A DNA stretch of 64,000 nt from Aquarana catesbeiana (taxonomy: Eukaryota > Chordata > Amphibia > Anura > Ranidae), in NCBI RefSeq assembly GCF_042186555.1, contig NC_133332.1, forward strand, positions 205,064,609 through 205,128,608, read 5' to 3'. The position numbers were made by a program, and so were the translations under genes. The notes under the pieces are model-generated. The model saw only the letters and a list, made by a program, of their open reading frames with translations. It was not told where the DNA came from and ran no database searches. Each line of letters opens with the position of its first letter. The first letter of the stretch is position 1. Shown here piece after piece: positions 29,374 through 40,100 of the stretch.

Positions 29374-30710
29374 GTATCTTTTAATAAGTGTGAATTACGA
29401 TATTGTTGCGCTACTATGGAAAGGATATAAGATGACACATATAGCAGCCAGCATCAACAATGTAGTGACAATGTGAGAAATACTAAAATAAAAATGCAGC
29501 GCTAAACAAAAATATCAATATTGGGTAATACATAAATGTGTAACAATCCAGTATGTAACGTGATGGTGTGAAAACCATATGAAGAGAGAAAATAATTCTC
29601 ATAGAAAAAAATTGCAGTCCATGATCATATGAATGTCCAACTGAGTAAACATTATGACCATATACGTGTCTGACAGTGTAAACAATATGTGTCTTAAATT
29701 GACGCGAAAATTATCATGGATGCCATATAAGTCACAAAGGTATTATTCCGGCACTCGGTATCCACAGATGGGAATAGAAGGAGCAAATACGCTTACCGGA
29801 ACAGATGGACACGTTTGACATACGGCTAGGTGTCATACAGGCTTGTGGATCAACCGATCCGAATGGATGCTTGGTGGAGAGGCGTGTGCGGCGGGTTCCA
29901 CTGGTTCCTTTATGGTGATCGTAGACGACCTGGAGAAGTCGGATATTCCGAGTCTAGGGGTGGACACCTCCTCTGCAAATGTATGGTAAAAGAGTGCACC
30001 TTTCACTCAGCCAGCATAGGGACATGTAAAAGGAGGAGAAGAACCCACATAGTGCTTGAATCCATAAAAACGGGTTTATTTCAAACCAAACAAAATAAGA
30101 GTCCAAATGACAGCAACCGAAGTTAAAAGTGATCACAGTGAAAATAGCGTGGTACCAGAAACAAATAGCTAATCGCAACCCGACATGTTTCGGACTAGAG
30201 GTCCTTCTACTGGGGCATATTGTCTATTGTCTGGTATCACGCTTATATATATATAAACACATACATGATTTAAAATCAGCATCAGCTGTTAAAAACCATC
30301 ATCAGCGGTGAGAGACCGCTATGGAGCAGACCCCACAGCCAATAGAAATCCGGATACATATGATTGGTTTGCAGTCCTATGACATGTAGTGTAGCCAACC
30401 AATCACGAACCGCCATAGCACGTCACATGACACAATCGTCCCGGATGTCATCACTGCGCCCAGGCTTTTGTGCTCCAAGCCTCGATTCCAAGTCAGGAAG
30501 AGACAAGTGTGGATACATGGTGTGGAGCGATGCTGCTCCGCCCACGTATCTCACTGCAGCGTCATTGTACAGTAGAGCCGAGCGCTCGTAATTCAACAAC
30601 TGAGTATGTCAACGGAAGTGCTGAAAGGAGGCTCGGATGTGCTGGTAAAACGAAACTAATGCCAGAACCATTATATATTAAAATGAAATAAGATTAAAAA
30701 ACAAGGTGTG
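29374..30710. other. Unclassified repeat-like DNA
   Basis: No gene supported; frames of 60-98 codons have no recognisable content. It contains gggtttatttcaaacc (30069-30084) and the tract catgtttcggactagaggtccttctac (30183-30209), a layout also seen near 7745-7960. It is cut on the left by the gypsy LTR and on the right by the inverted LTR-like pair. Confidence 0.3.
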
Positions 30711-31464
30711 AGTTTATATGAAATCTCCATTAATAACTGTAAAATATTGTAATAATGAATATATTTCATGTAGCTGGCATCTATGAAAGCCGGGCAAAAA
30801 GGGTTTCATTTAAGCTTGTGCTAAGAGCAGAGAATGTGGGCCAAGACTTGTATATACAAATAATGCAGAGCCAATTCAATTGTTTTACACCTACTCCTTT
30901 GAAAGGATTCCATGTTGGGATATGCATTGGAGGGGGCCCAACCCATAATCAACACCTAACTTCCTGGGGAAATTCAATTAACTCCCGGCCAGCATAGTCA
31001 CAAGGATTTGCATGAAAAGGGGCCGACTTATGGAGTCAGTCCTCTAATCATGATCCAAGTTAGGCCAACCAATGAGACATCAGCCTGGTTTGATATACTC
31101 AGAGCCAAGGGGGAGGTAACGGTCTCTTTCTGATGGACCAGCAAGCTGAAAGGAACTTGGGTAAGGAGGGGTAATTATGGGAAAGGAATGCCCTTTTACT
31201 TGTAACTGAATATGTGTGCAGATTACTGTATTGAGGAATATACCCTGTATTCCTTCATGGAAATACTTTATTTCAACCTAATATTTTCTTCCTTGGTGTA
31301 AGACTATAGATAGATGATTGTGTATTAGCTAGACTTTCAACTGCTTCCTAATAAATGTTATTATATTTGAAGCTTTCACTCTTGGTCGAAAAGAACGCTT
31401 ATTTAACCCACATCATATCTATGAGATATGAAAAATCTTAAATATAGATTTTTCAGGGTAACAG
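30711..31464 (+). repeat. LTR-like arm, plus orientation (inverted partner at 32067-32800)
   Basis: About 754 bp matching the reverse complement of 32067-32800, from agtttatatgaaatctcc to ttttcagggtaacag. An AATAAA lies at 31350-31355, 110 bp from the inner end, as in an LTR. Many substitutions between the arms show independent decay. Confidence 0.75.
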
Positions 31465-32066
31465 CTAAAAACAAACAAACAAATAAACCAAACTACTCTC
31501 TTGTAGCTCATTTCCAATGTCCTACACACAATACTATGCCTTTAGTGGACACACCATTTAAATTAAAAACAAAAATCTGTTGAACCTTTTCAACAAAACT
31601 AAGACCACCCTTAATCGGTGTCTTTTCAATGAAACACATGTACTCACCATACAGCACAGTTAGATAGAGAGCAATGAAGCTTGGTGAGCCCAAAAGAAAC
31701 AAAAAAAAAAAATAAAAAATAAAAATAAAATAAAATAAAAAATGTTCCCACTCTGTACTTCTTCCCCATTACATTTATCCGGATTATAATGGTACATCCA
31801 AAGTACTTTTTTCAAGTATAATTACGGGATATTAAGCAAAACAAAATATGTGGTGTATCCTCCCTCCTTTTTAGAGTTCATCTAATACCCACTAATAAAA
31901 CAAACAATTACCTATATTTTTCCCTAGATAAAATTGTTGTGACCTCCAATTTCCAGGACAAACTGACTCAGTTTAAATTCCCCCCAATAACCTTATTCTG
32001 CCTTACACAAATCTCGGTATTATATTAAATACTTTCAGTCTTGTAATCTACTCTCGTGGTCGCCAT
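31465..32066. other. Spacer between LTR-like arms, with a primer-site-like sequence
   Basis: No coding frame. The sequence next to the right arm reads, on the minus strand, TGGCGACCACGAGAG two bases after the arm's ...GGGTAACA. A TGG start just after an LTR is the position of a tRNA primer site. An A-rich low-complexity run lies at 31701-31742. Confidence 0.45.
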
Positions 32067-32800
32067 CTGTTACCCTGAAAAATCTATATTTAAGATTTTT
32101 CATATCTCATAGATATGAGGTGGGTTAAATAAGAGTTCTTTTCGACGAAGAGTGAAAGCTTAAAATATAATAACATTTATTAGGAAGCAGTTGAAAGTCT
32201 ATCTAATACACAATCATCTATCTATCGCCTTACACCAAGGCAGAAAATATTAGGTTGAAATAAAGTATTTACATGAAGGAATATAGAGTATATTCCTCAA
32301 TACAGTAATCTACACACATATTCAGTTACAAGTAAAAGGGCATTCCTTTCCCATAATTACCCATCCTTACCAAAGCTCCTTTCAGCTTGCTGGTCTTATC
32401 AGAAAGAGAGATACCTCCCCCTTGGCTCTGAGTATATCAAACCAAGCTGATGTCTCATTGGTTGGCCTAGCTTGGATCATGATTGGAGGGCTTACTCCAT
32501 AAGTCGGCCCCCTTTCATGCAAATCCTTGTGACTATGTTGGCCAAGTGTGTTAATTGCATTTCCCCAGGAAGTTAGGTCAAATGCATATCCCAGCATGGC
32601 ACCCTTACAAAGGAGTAGGTGTAGAACAATGGAATTGGCTCTCCATTGTTTGTATATACAAGCCTTGGCCCACATTCTCTGCTCTTAGCAAAAGCTTAAA
32701 TGAACCTCTTTTTGCCCGGCTTTCATAGATGCCAGCTAAATGAAATATATTCATCAATACAATATTTTACAGTTATTAATGGAGATTTCACATAAACTTA
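32067..32800 (-). repeat. LTR-like arm, minus orientation
   Basis: Inverted copy of 30711-31464. On the minus strand it ends ...TTTTTCAGGGTAACA and is followed by the primer-site-like TGGCGACC. AATAAA on the minus strand corresponds to tttatt at 32176-32181. It is best read as a 5' LTR of a minus-strand element whose interior has been lost. Confidence 0.7.
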
Positions 32801-33137
32801 TAAGGCAACAAAGGGCATTAAATGTTAAACTCCCCCCGGAAGCATATAAGCTCCTCATCAAGGCATATAGAATAAGAACTTATTTCAAAACTTGAATTTA
32901 CCTAAACATTTCTCAAAAAATGTGTGAATGCCATACAAAAATCATCGGCCAGAGACATATAAAACATTAATAATGAACCTATCCCTAAATCAAAAACCGA
33001 TCTTGGAAAAAATATGTATATGAAAAAATTATCCAATGACCATAAGAAACCCTATAAAAGGGGAAAAAGACTAGAATGACTGGACGTGTAATTAATAAAG
33101 TGTATATGAATAATGGGCACATAAGTCATAATATGAG
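32801..33137. other. Unclassified DNA before BEL pol
   Basis: No gene. It includes cccggaagcatataagctcctcatcaagg (32837-32865), a motif style shared with the 29.4-30.7 kb segment, so both may be pieces of one element split by the LTR-like pair. Confidence 0.25.
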
Positions 33138-35145
33138 CCTGTTCACGGTTGGGAGTTTAACCCTTGCAGCACGAAGAGGTAATGGTGCAACCCAGCTGTT
33201 AGACTCATCCCGGAAGAACTCTTTGTCCATTATTTTGATGAACTCTGTCTTCGACTGACAAGGCTATTTCGTTGTCATCGCTTGTAGTACAAAACACTGT
33301 GGTACCTAGCTTGTCATCACAAAGGTTAGGAGTGACATCAGGTATTTGGATGATGTCAAGAGGCTTCTCTTTTACTTCATAATGGCGAGGGCACTGTTTG
33401 AAGTGGGATGCATGTCCATTTCCTAACATGTAAGTTTTGAAGGAGTGGATCTCGGATGACGTACGCATACTATCCAAGCATACGTTGCCCACGATTACCC
33501 AGCCTAGGTCAAGTTTTTGTGCGTAAGGGGCATCATCAGGTCCATTGCACTGCTTACGTACTTTGTGTACTCTCAGAATGTCTCTTCCTAGCAAGATCAA
33601 GATTTCAGCATTCATGTCCATTGCAGGAATTTCATTAACAAGGTGCCTCAAGTGAGGATGGTGATATGCAGCCTCTGGAGTAGGAATTTCTTCCCTTTCG
33701 TCTGGTATCTGGTCACACTCGACTAATGTTGGTAGGGGTATGCCCTCTCCCTTATTGATATGAGAGACCATGAACCCATTGGCCCTTCTGCCGAAGGTCT
33801 CTTCACGACCAGAGCAAATTCTGAGAGTATACGGTGATGCATGTCCCTCTATACCAAAGATCTCAAAGAATTTAGGCTTAACCAAGGATCTGTTGCTCTG
33901 TTCATCTATTATGGCATACATCCTAATAGCTTCCTCAGGTTGACCCTTTGGGTATATCTTGACTAGGCATATCTTTGCACAGCATTTGTTATCTAAGCCT
34001 TCTTCACAGACTTCTGTGCATGAAGAAGAAACGTTAGCTGTGGCTGAAGCATGACCTTGTTGCTCCCCGCCATGACTTGAGACAGGGCTGGAGGTAGAAG
34101 ACTGCTGTGAATTGTCTGAGGGTGGACCCAGATGCATAGCTGTAACATGTCTGTCGCTCCTGCATTCTGTGCACTTGATGACAACTTTACAGTCTTTAGC
34201 AAAATGTCCATAACAAGCACAGCACCTGTAGCATATTCCAAGTTTCTGAAGAATCTCCCTGCGCTCTTGTAACGTCTTTGCCCTAAGCCCACAACATTTC
34301 TTTAGGGGGTGAGGCTTCTTGTGAATAGGGCACTGACGGCACTGACGGTTAGGGTCTTTATCTCTGTCACCCGAATCGCTCTGGTAAGCAGGAGAGGATA
34401 CTGGTGGTGAGATGTCTGTCCTTTTTGCTCTATTAAAGTCTCTGCGTTTAGCAGCTATGTTATCATACCTTGATGAAGATGATGATGATAAAGCAGGTAA
34501 GTTGGGTTCAATGAAGCTGAAGCTGGGATCGTTTCTTGTCCAGGCTTGATCGCTGATGAACCTACAAAAATATGCGAATGGAGGAAAAGATACGTTATAG
34601 TCTCTTTTGTACCTTGAGCCCTGTTGTGCCCATTTCTCTTGCAGGCTGTATGGCAGTTTAGACACCACTGGATTGACACCATGAGCAGTGTCCAGGAAGC
34701 TTAGTCCAGGTAGACTTGGGTCTGTCTTTGCCAACTGCAGCTCCATGAGAAGATCACTCAGATCTTGGAGCTTGCGGTAGTCTTTGTTCCCTATTTTTGG
34801 GAAGTTTTGCAGTCTCTTGAATAGAGCGCTTTCTATGGCTTCAGAGCTACCATAGGCTTGCTCAAGTCTTGCCCATGCAGCAACAAGACCTGCATCTGGG
34901 TGGTCAACGTGCACTGTTCTCAGTCTTTTAACACGATCTGTAGATTCCCGCCCCAGCCACTTTATGAGCAAATCAAGTTCCTCCTTGATATTAAGGTTGA
35001 GATCAGCAGCTTTGAAGGTTGATCTCCAGGCCCTGTAGCTCTCTGGACAGTCGTCAAACCTTGAGAGGGTAGTGTTAATGAGCTCACGGCGTACCATATA
35101 TCTGGCAAAGTCATTCAAGTCCGATCTCTCACTCTTCGGTGCCAA
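33138..35145 (-). pseudogene. BEL/Pao gag-protease (646-codon open frame) and start of the RT region
   Basis: The open frame 35145-33205 is well preserved. Residues about 1-240 resemble the BEL gag (DUF1759-like; RYMVRRELI, WRSTFKAAD, GSSEAIESALFKRL). Then come Cys/His knuckles (CYRCCACYGHFAKDC and CTECRSDRHVTAMH, near 305-345) and an aspartic-protease region (DUF1758-like) with AIIDEQSNRSLV and LILLGRDILRVH. The block QKLDLGWVIVGNVCLD follows, as expected before RT. A one-base shift near 33225 closes the frame; pre-RT sequence (SWVAPLP) continues to about 33138, where other DNA begins. The first codon in this frame is not ATG; an in-frame stop lies upstream near 35183. Gag packages the RNA and protease matures the polyprotein. 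Confidence 0.85.
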
Positions 35146-35265
35146 AGTAACTTGTTGAACCCCTCGGGTATGAAAGTTCTATGGTGAAGTAGGGTGAGGT
35201 TTGCCAGGATGAAATGATGTTGCAAGAGCGTTTAACTGTGGTGTAGTCCCTAAGGCTTGTGCTGG

Positions 35266-36345
35266 CTATGGCTTGAGCTGCGGCTTGTCACTGAAAGTCA
35301 CCTTGTTGTCAGCAAGAGGTAATGTGGTTTGCTGCATAGATGCACTTGTGTTGTAGACTTGAAAAGGCTCAGGCATTTGGAGCTGAGAGATCTCAATGTT
35401 GAGAGTCAGAACAGTGTTGTTAATAGGAAGTACAGGAGATGACTCTGTATCATTGCAAACATTATGCTTTAGTACATATTCACTGGTGCGTTCAACTGGG
35501 TCTTGCAGTTCTGCTGGGATGTAACAGTCTGAGTTAACACTTTCTCCCATCGCTTGTTCAAGGACTCTAAGCCTTGCTAGGGCAGCTGCTTCTTCCTTTT
35601 CCATTTGCAGAATCTTTAATTGGGAATTTGCCTCTGCTTGTTGAGCTGCTTGTTGAGCTACCATCTCTGCTTGGTGAGCTTTCATCATTGCTTGGTGAGC
35701 TGCTTGTTGAGTTTCTATTTCTGCTTCCTTTCTGGTAAAAGAGGTTTGCACTTTTTTTGCTTCCAGACTTGCATGGGCCTCTATTAGCTTGTCGCTTAAT
35801 GTTGAACTTCTGGAGCGAGAGGATCTGGTAGAACATGCAGTGTGCTTGGTTGCTGTGGATCTGTGAGATCTGTTCTCCTGCAGTTGAGCAATGCAGAGTT
35901 CTGCCTTACACTGGGCTTTTTGCACTAAGAGATCCCTTTGTTGGTTTAGTGCATCAGCTCTGGTCAGTTCTGCTGAGGAGTCCTCTATATTACAGTCCTG
36001 CAAGAAAGCTGTGTATTTTGCAAACAGCCGCTGGTAGCGTTCGTACGTGGCAGATAAGCGATCTATAGAGTCTCTTAGTTCAACTGGTTGATCATTAAAG
36101 TGTGACAAAACTGACATGCAGTGTGAAGTTCTGTCCCATAAGTCTGACAGATTGCTGGAGAACTCATCTCTAGTGGCTTCATAGTTTTCTCTGAGTTTCT
36201 GTGTCGGTTTTATTGTACGTTTGTGTCTTACACTCTGATCGGCAATATCTGCAGAATCTGCTTCCTGTACATCTGCGGGTTCAGAGGCATGATGAATCTG
36301 TGTTGGTTCAGCCACAAAAGGGTACTCAGAGTCTTGTGTAGACAT
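35266..36345 (-). CDS. BEL/Pao 5' ORF, coiled-coil protein (359 codons)
   Basis: It starts with ATG at 36345, 220 bp after the LTR, so it is the first ORF of the element. It is in the same frame as the gag/protease ORF but separated by several stops over about 120 bp, so a former single gag frame is plausible. Residues about 50-160 look helical (RLSATYERYQRLFAKY). An Arg/Ser-rich patch lies near 165-185 (RSSRSRSS). A long Ala/Gln-rich coiled coil spans about 190-270 (HQAEMVAQQAAQQAE). No enzyme motif is present. It probably assembles with Gag or is its N-terminal region. Confidence 0.65.
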   Translation of the reverse strand: MSTQDSEYPFVAEPTQIHHASEPADVQEADSADIADQSVRHKRTIKPTQKLRENYEATRDEFSSNLSDLWDRTSHCMSVLSHFNDQPVELRDSIDRLSATYERYQRLFAKYTAFLQDCNIEDSSAELTRADALNQQRDLLVQKAQCKAELCIAQLQENRSHRSTATKHTACSTRSSRSRSSTLSDKLIEAHASLEAKKVQTSFTRKEAEIETQQAAHQAMMKAHQAEMVAQQAAQQAEANSQLKILQMEKEEAAALARLRVLEQAMGESVNSDCYIPAELQDPVERTSEYVLKHNVCNDTESSPVLPINNTVLTLNIEISQLQMPEPFQVYNTSASMQQTTLPLADNKVTFSDKPQLKP

Positions 36346-36568
36346 TTTTGCAAAAAATGGTACTGTCTCTTTAAGAAGACGAACAGCAGCTTAGACAGGT
36401 GGGGTAACAGAGCTCAATGTAGAGAAACAGTTTTTAACATTTACATGAGGTGCAGTAAACTTGTGCGACCATGTGCTTTCACAAGATGGCAGATGGCACT
36501 GAGCTTGATTGCAGATCAGGCACACACATATACACAGCAAGCTGTAGGAATTCTATACATCTTTTGAC

Positions 36569-37060
36569 TATTCTGACGATTGTTGTGAAGTGATTTATCC
36601 CTTGTGAGACCTCTATGCCTGGCCTGTATAAGCAGATATAATCACTGAGGACAATCCTCATCAGATAGCTTGAACTCACCAATACCGATTCCATCCACAG
36701 ATGCTTTATTCTGAACATCAGATTACAGCAGATGACAGGATACAAACAGTTGAACAGGTTGTGGTATTGTGCGGTCAAAAGATGATACTGTCTGTAGCTT
36801 ACTTATGCAGAATACATGTGCCCTGCTACATGTGGCTTGCTGCTGCATCCATGACACAGGAAGTACAAACAGAGGAAGAAGGGTGGAGCATTACATTCAA
36901 AGGAAGTGTGTCATAACATAAGGGAAAATAAACTTGAGAGACAAGTGCATTACCACAAAGGGTTACTAGATGGCAGCATGTAAACTAAACATAAAAGTCC
37001 ATAGAAAATGGTTAGGGAAACAATATATATATATATTCTATGCCCTGTCGGGGCAGCACA
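36569..37060 (-). repeat. BEL/Pao 5' LTR (right copy)
   Basis: Direct repeat of 16469-16954. Most differences are single bases, plus the (TA)n length near 37022-37036. The minus-strand start is TGTGCTGCC. The first bases downstream do not show a clear TGG primer-binding site. Confidence 0.9.
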
Positions 37061-37375
37061 GTATGCATGCTCACCACGCAAGACTCCATTGCTAAAGAAA
37101 AAACATGTTGAAGCTCCTTTAAAGGACAAGCCTGTGAAATACTGGGAGAAGAGAGTCTGGTCAGATGAGACCAAAATTGGAGGTGAAATGGCACTGCACA
37201 TCATCCCGAAATCACCCCTATACCAACAGTGAAGTTTGGAGGTGGGAACATCATGGTGTGGGGCTGCTTTTCAGCAAACGGTACTGTCAAACTTCGTAGC
37301 GTTGAAGGAAGGATGCATGGAAAAATGTACACAGACATTCTTGATAAAAATCTGCTGCCTTCTATTCTACCAGGA
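37061..37375 (+). pseudogene. Family-B Tc1 transposase, mid part, catalytic end deleted
   Basis: It resumes after the insertion with RKTPLLKKKHVE and then YWEKRVWSDETKI (first catalytic Asp). Short deletions follow, then a frame-shifted FGGGNIMVWGCFSA and a block leading to LDKNLLPS. The sequence then jumps at about 37375 to the right terminal repeat. The second Asp and the Glu of the DDE triad are absent. Confidence 0.82.
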
Positions 37376-37539
37376 TGGAACTTCATTTCTGAACTTATTT
37401 GTATTGGTTTCTTTGTATGTATGGATTGCATGTGTTGTTTCAGGCATGTGGTGAAAATTTCATGTCAGTAGCACCTCTAGAAATACTGTATATTACCCTA
37501 GGAAAATGGTGACGTGTTCAATACTTATTTTATCCGCTG

Positions 37540-38496
37540 TATATATAATATATGGTGTGTGTGTGTGTGAGTTGGAATTCCCTGGATTGGATCCTTTTCC
37601 CATTATATTCAGAGTGGAGGACAGTGATGTGTGTCACGATTATGTTACACAGGGTTTGCTATTTCTATCCATCCACTGATATACTTAGCGGATGAGGTTT
37701 TGTCTGCCATGCTGGTGGCTCTTGCTGGATGAAAATAGCGGATTTTTTCTCTGTGCACCTGTCACCCTGAACTAACATTCTGTGCTACAGTGTGCAAATT
37801 ACAAAGTACACACTGAGACGCCTATCAGTTTAACGAAGTTTAATCTCAAGTGAAAGAACACTGCAGTCTGAGTCAATGTAAAAAAAATAGCTATTATGAT
37901 AGTCTCAAAAAAATGGTTATTGTTTACATTTATTCAATTATTGCTGAGTCATCAGCAGTGCAAAAGCAGCCATTTGGCACTTTCAACCCAAGCTGGTTGT
38001 ACATTATGTAAATTATGGTTGGATCCTGATTAGCTGGCCAAAATTCGCTATGTGGGTGGCCCTGTCAGCCCCCCTCCCGCCTGACATCCTTTAATTGAAA
38101 ATTCAAAGAAGCTAGATGGAAAATTGTTGGAAGAACAATTCTGGAGCCTGCCAGAGTACAGTAGGTGCAGCGGGAGACTTGTTTGTCTGTGATATATAGC
38201 ATGGGTGGCGAAATCAAACGATGTAAGGCTAGCTTAAAGGTTAAGATCACTTTTTCAGACAGAATTTGACTTTTCATAACAAATTGAAGCATTTTCTATA
38301 ATAATTTCCGGTCCAGCCATCTGAATGTGCTTATCTCTCATTTGCCTCATCTAGCTTTAAATTTTCATCTATCTATTTGGATTTTTTAAAATATTTTTAG
38401 ATTCTATCACTTCCTGTAGCTCCTATCCCAGCATGCACTTCCTTACTGCATCACAGAAGAGGGTGTGTTCACCTGTTTGGACCAAACCTCCCTCAT
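37540..38496. other. No gene seen; short (TG)n run
   Basis: tgtgtgtg at 37554-37569. The rest has no recognisable repeat or coding content. The frame on the minus strand at 38065-38292 is not recognisable. Confidence 0.35.
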
Positions 38497-38706
38497 TACT
38501 ATACCACCTCTTGTTTTATTCTACCCACTTTCTGTACAATCTCCTTTAGATCTACTATCAGCTATGTCGTGCAAGGGCTTGCCTGTTTTTGATACAAACT
38601 GAATAGATTTTTTAGGTAGGTCCCCTTCCTATTGTATCATTTTGGTAAATCTAAAGGAAATTATACAGAGCTTGTACAATCAAATTGCATAATGTATGCC
38701 CATCTT
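38497..38706 (-). mobile_element. Short MITE-like repeat, copy X
   Basis: Matches the reverse complement of 39339-39521 over most of its length: ctatac..., acaatctcctttagatct, gtgcaagggc, ggtaaatctaaa, tgtacaatc and the outer tgtatggcc/gtatgccc. Internal pairing of the ctttagatctac and taaatctaaag blocks makes it partly palindromic, as in MITEs. Confidence 0.6.
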
Positions 38707-38750
38707 TATACAAGTACAAATGATGGAATAGACAGAGACACTCAGCTGTC

Positions 38751-39039
38751 AGGCCCCATTCACATCTCTGCGTAGCTGGGACTCACATTCTCGCATGCAT
38801 TTTTTGGGGTGTTTTGGAGTGTTTCCGCTCATTACGCAACTTTTTTGGAGCAGAGCGTGGTATGTTTACCACTTTTTTAGTGTGTTTGCAGCGCCTTTGT
38901 TGCATGGCAAATGCATGCTTGCTATCCACTCTAGGGGTGTCTTTAACATTTAATGACAACGAAAGCTTGATGCACATTTACAGCGTGTTTCTAAAAATGC
39001 ACGGCAGCACGCAGAAAAGCAAAGATGTGAATGGAGCCT
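38751..39039. mobile_element. Short inverted-repeat element, 289 bp
   Basis: AGGCCCCATTCACATCT (38751-38767) and AGATGTGAATGGAGCCT (39023-39039) are 17-bp terminal inverted repeats with one mismatch. Non-coding. The termini resemble those at 39900 and 61904, a family style with TTCACA/TGTGAA near the end. Confidence 0.7.
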
Positions 39040-39338
39040 CATTATTCTTGTGTAAACACACCAATTTCACTTTCACCTAACAGTGGAAGTGCACATTTTT
39101 TTAATTGTTTTTCCCACAACACACACAGCACAGTCCATTGATTTCAATGGGCTGTCCTACACGTGGAAAATTAGCTCATGGGACATTTTGGCGTGTAACG
39201 GTTTGCACATTTTTTTACTGTGCGTTTCACTGGGTTTGTCATTTGTTTGTTCATGCGGCAAAATTTGTGTTTGCTTCTGTGCTTGGGGTGCAAATTACAA
39301 TTAATGGCACTGAAAGTGTGACTAGTTAGATGTATAAA
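39040..39338. other. Unclassified DNA between MITEs
   Basis: No gene. Contains ccattgatttcaatgggct (a short palindrome near 39136-39154), common in amphibian short repeats. Element ends are not visible. Confidence 0.3.
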
Positions 39339-39521
39339 GGTGGCCATACACTATATAATCTCATTGTACAATCTGTACGATCACTTTTAGATTTACCAAA
39401 GCTTAATAATAGGAGGAGACCCCTACCTATCCAACCACTCTGTGTCCAATCAGGTAGGCCCTTGCACTACATAGTTGATGGTAGATCTAAAGGAGATTGT
39501 GCGATCAGATTGTATAGTAAA
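39339..39521 (+). mobile_element. Short MITE-like repeat, copy Y (inverted relative to X)
   Basis: Starts ggtggccatacactata and ends gattgtatagta. It is the reverse-complement relative of 38497-38706, about 0.85 kb away. Confidence 0.6.
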
Positions 39522-39895
39522 GCTTACTTGACTTCCAGGACACACTTCTCTACTCCACATAGGCTCCTGCACACTCTGCCAAATGAGTAATCTATGCAAA
39601 CTATGTAAGATAGAAAAAAAAAATTGATGGCTTTATATTTAGTGATTGCTGATTGCATTGATAATGCATGCACCTGAGGAGGTGGGTGAGAGAGATCTCC
39701 TGCAGGAGGAGGGGGGCAGGTGCGGGTTTTGGTAATGAGGTCAGCTGGTAAGCTATTTCCTTCTATACTAGTTCTCCTTTCCTGAATACCAAATTCAGGA
39801 CAGCTAATGGAGGTGTTTTCAGCAGGACACTGAGTCTGAGGTAAGACCTGGGCTAAGAGAAATAGAAAGCTTTTTCTTTTCTGCAAAGGAAATAC
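39522..39895. other. No gene seen
   Basis: A 120-codon frame on the minus strand (39524-39886) has no recognisable content and overlaps MITE Y at its end. Nothing else stands out. Confidence 0.3.
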
Positions 39896-39899
39896 ATTA

Positions 39900-40026
39900 A
39901 GGCTGGGTTCACACTATTGTGAATTGGATGCAGGTTTCCCAGCAAAAAATTTGGGCTGAAACGGTTAACAGGGAGGCACCAGACCCCTGTTGTGAGACGC
40001 TCTGTGCTGCGGTGTGAACCCAGCCT
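39900..40026. mobile_element. Complete 127-bp MITE with 4-bp target duplication
   Basis: AGGCTGGGTTCACAC (39900-39914) is perfectly inverted as GTGTGAACCCAGCCT (40012-40026). ATTA is duplicated at 39896-39899 and 40027-40030. Confidence 0.85.
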
Positions 40027-40100
40027 ATTAGTTGGTACATAGGGAAGCTGGAATTTAGAGAAAAAAAAAGATGAACCTTTAAGTCTGAAACCATCTTTAA

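Larger units (their letters stand above)
16469..37060 (-). mobile_element. BEL/Pao LTR retrotransposon, internally deleted and carrying nested elements
   Basis: LTRs lie at 16469-16954 and 36569-37060, with gtatg duplicated at 16464-16468 and 37061-37065. On the minus strand the order is 5' LTR (right), leader, a coiled-coil ORF (36345-35266), a gag/protease frame (35145-33205 and a little beyond), then a large replaced region, then the integrase C-terminus (about 17752-17188) and 3' LTR (left). Reverse transcriptase, RNase H and the integrase core are missing. The gap is filled by a gypsy element with an L1 in it, an inverted LTR-like pair and unclassified DNA. Confidence 0.88.
15746..37539 (+). 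mobile_element. Tc1-like transposon, family B, split by a 20.6-kb nested insertion
   Basis: The left end (tAGCGGGTAAAATAAGTG) lies at 15746 and the inverse right end (ACTTATTTTATCCGCTG) ends at 37539, each next to TA. Left terminal sequence and the first part of a transposase run to 16468. The gene resumes at 37061 with the next expected bases (tgctcaccacgcaagact) and ends in the right terminal repeat at about 37380-37539. Between these lies the BEL/Pao element with gtatg duplicated. The right half has lost the region between the mid-gene and the terminal repeat, so the copy was already non-autonomous or decayed later. Confidence 0.88.

Noticed and set aside
32382..32675. 97-codon minus ORF as a possible viral remnant
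   Set aside because: It lies wholly within an LTR-like arm, whose inverted copy at 30.7-31.5 kb does not preserve the frame.
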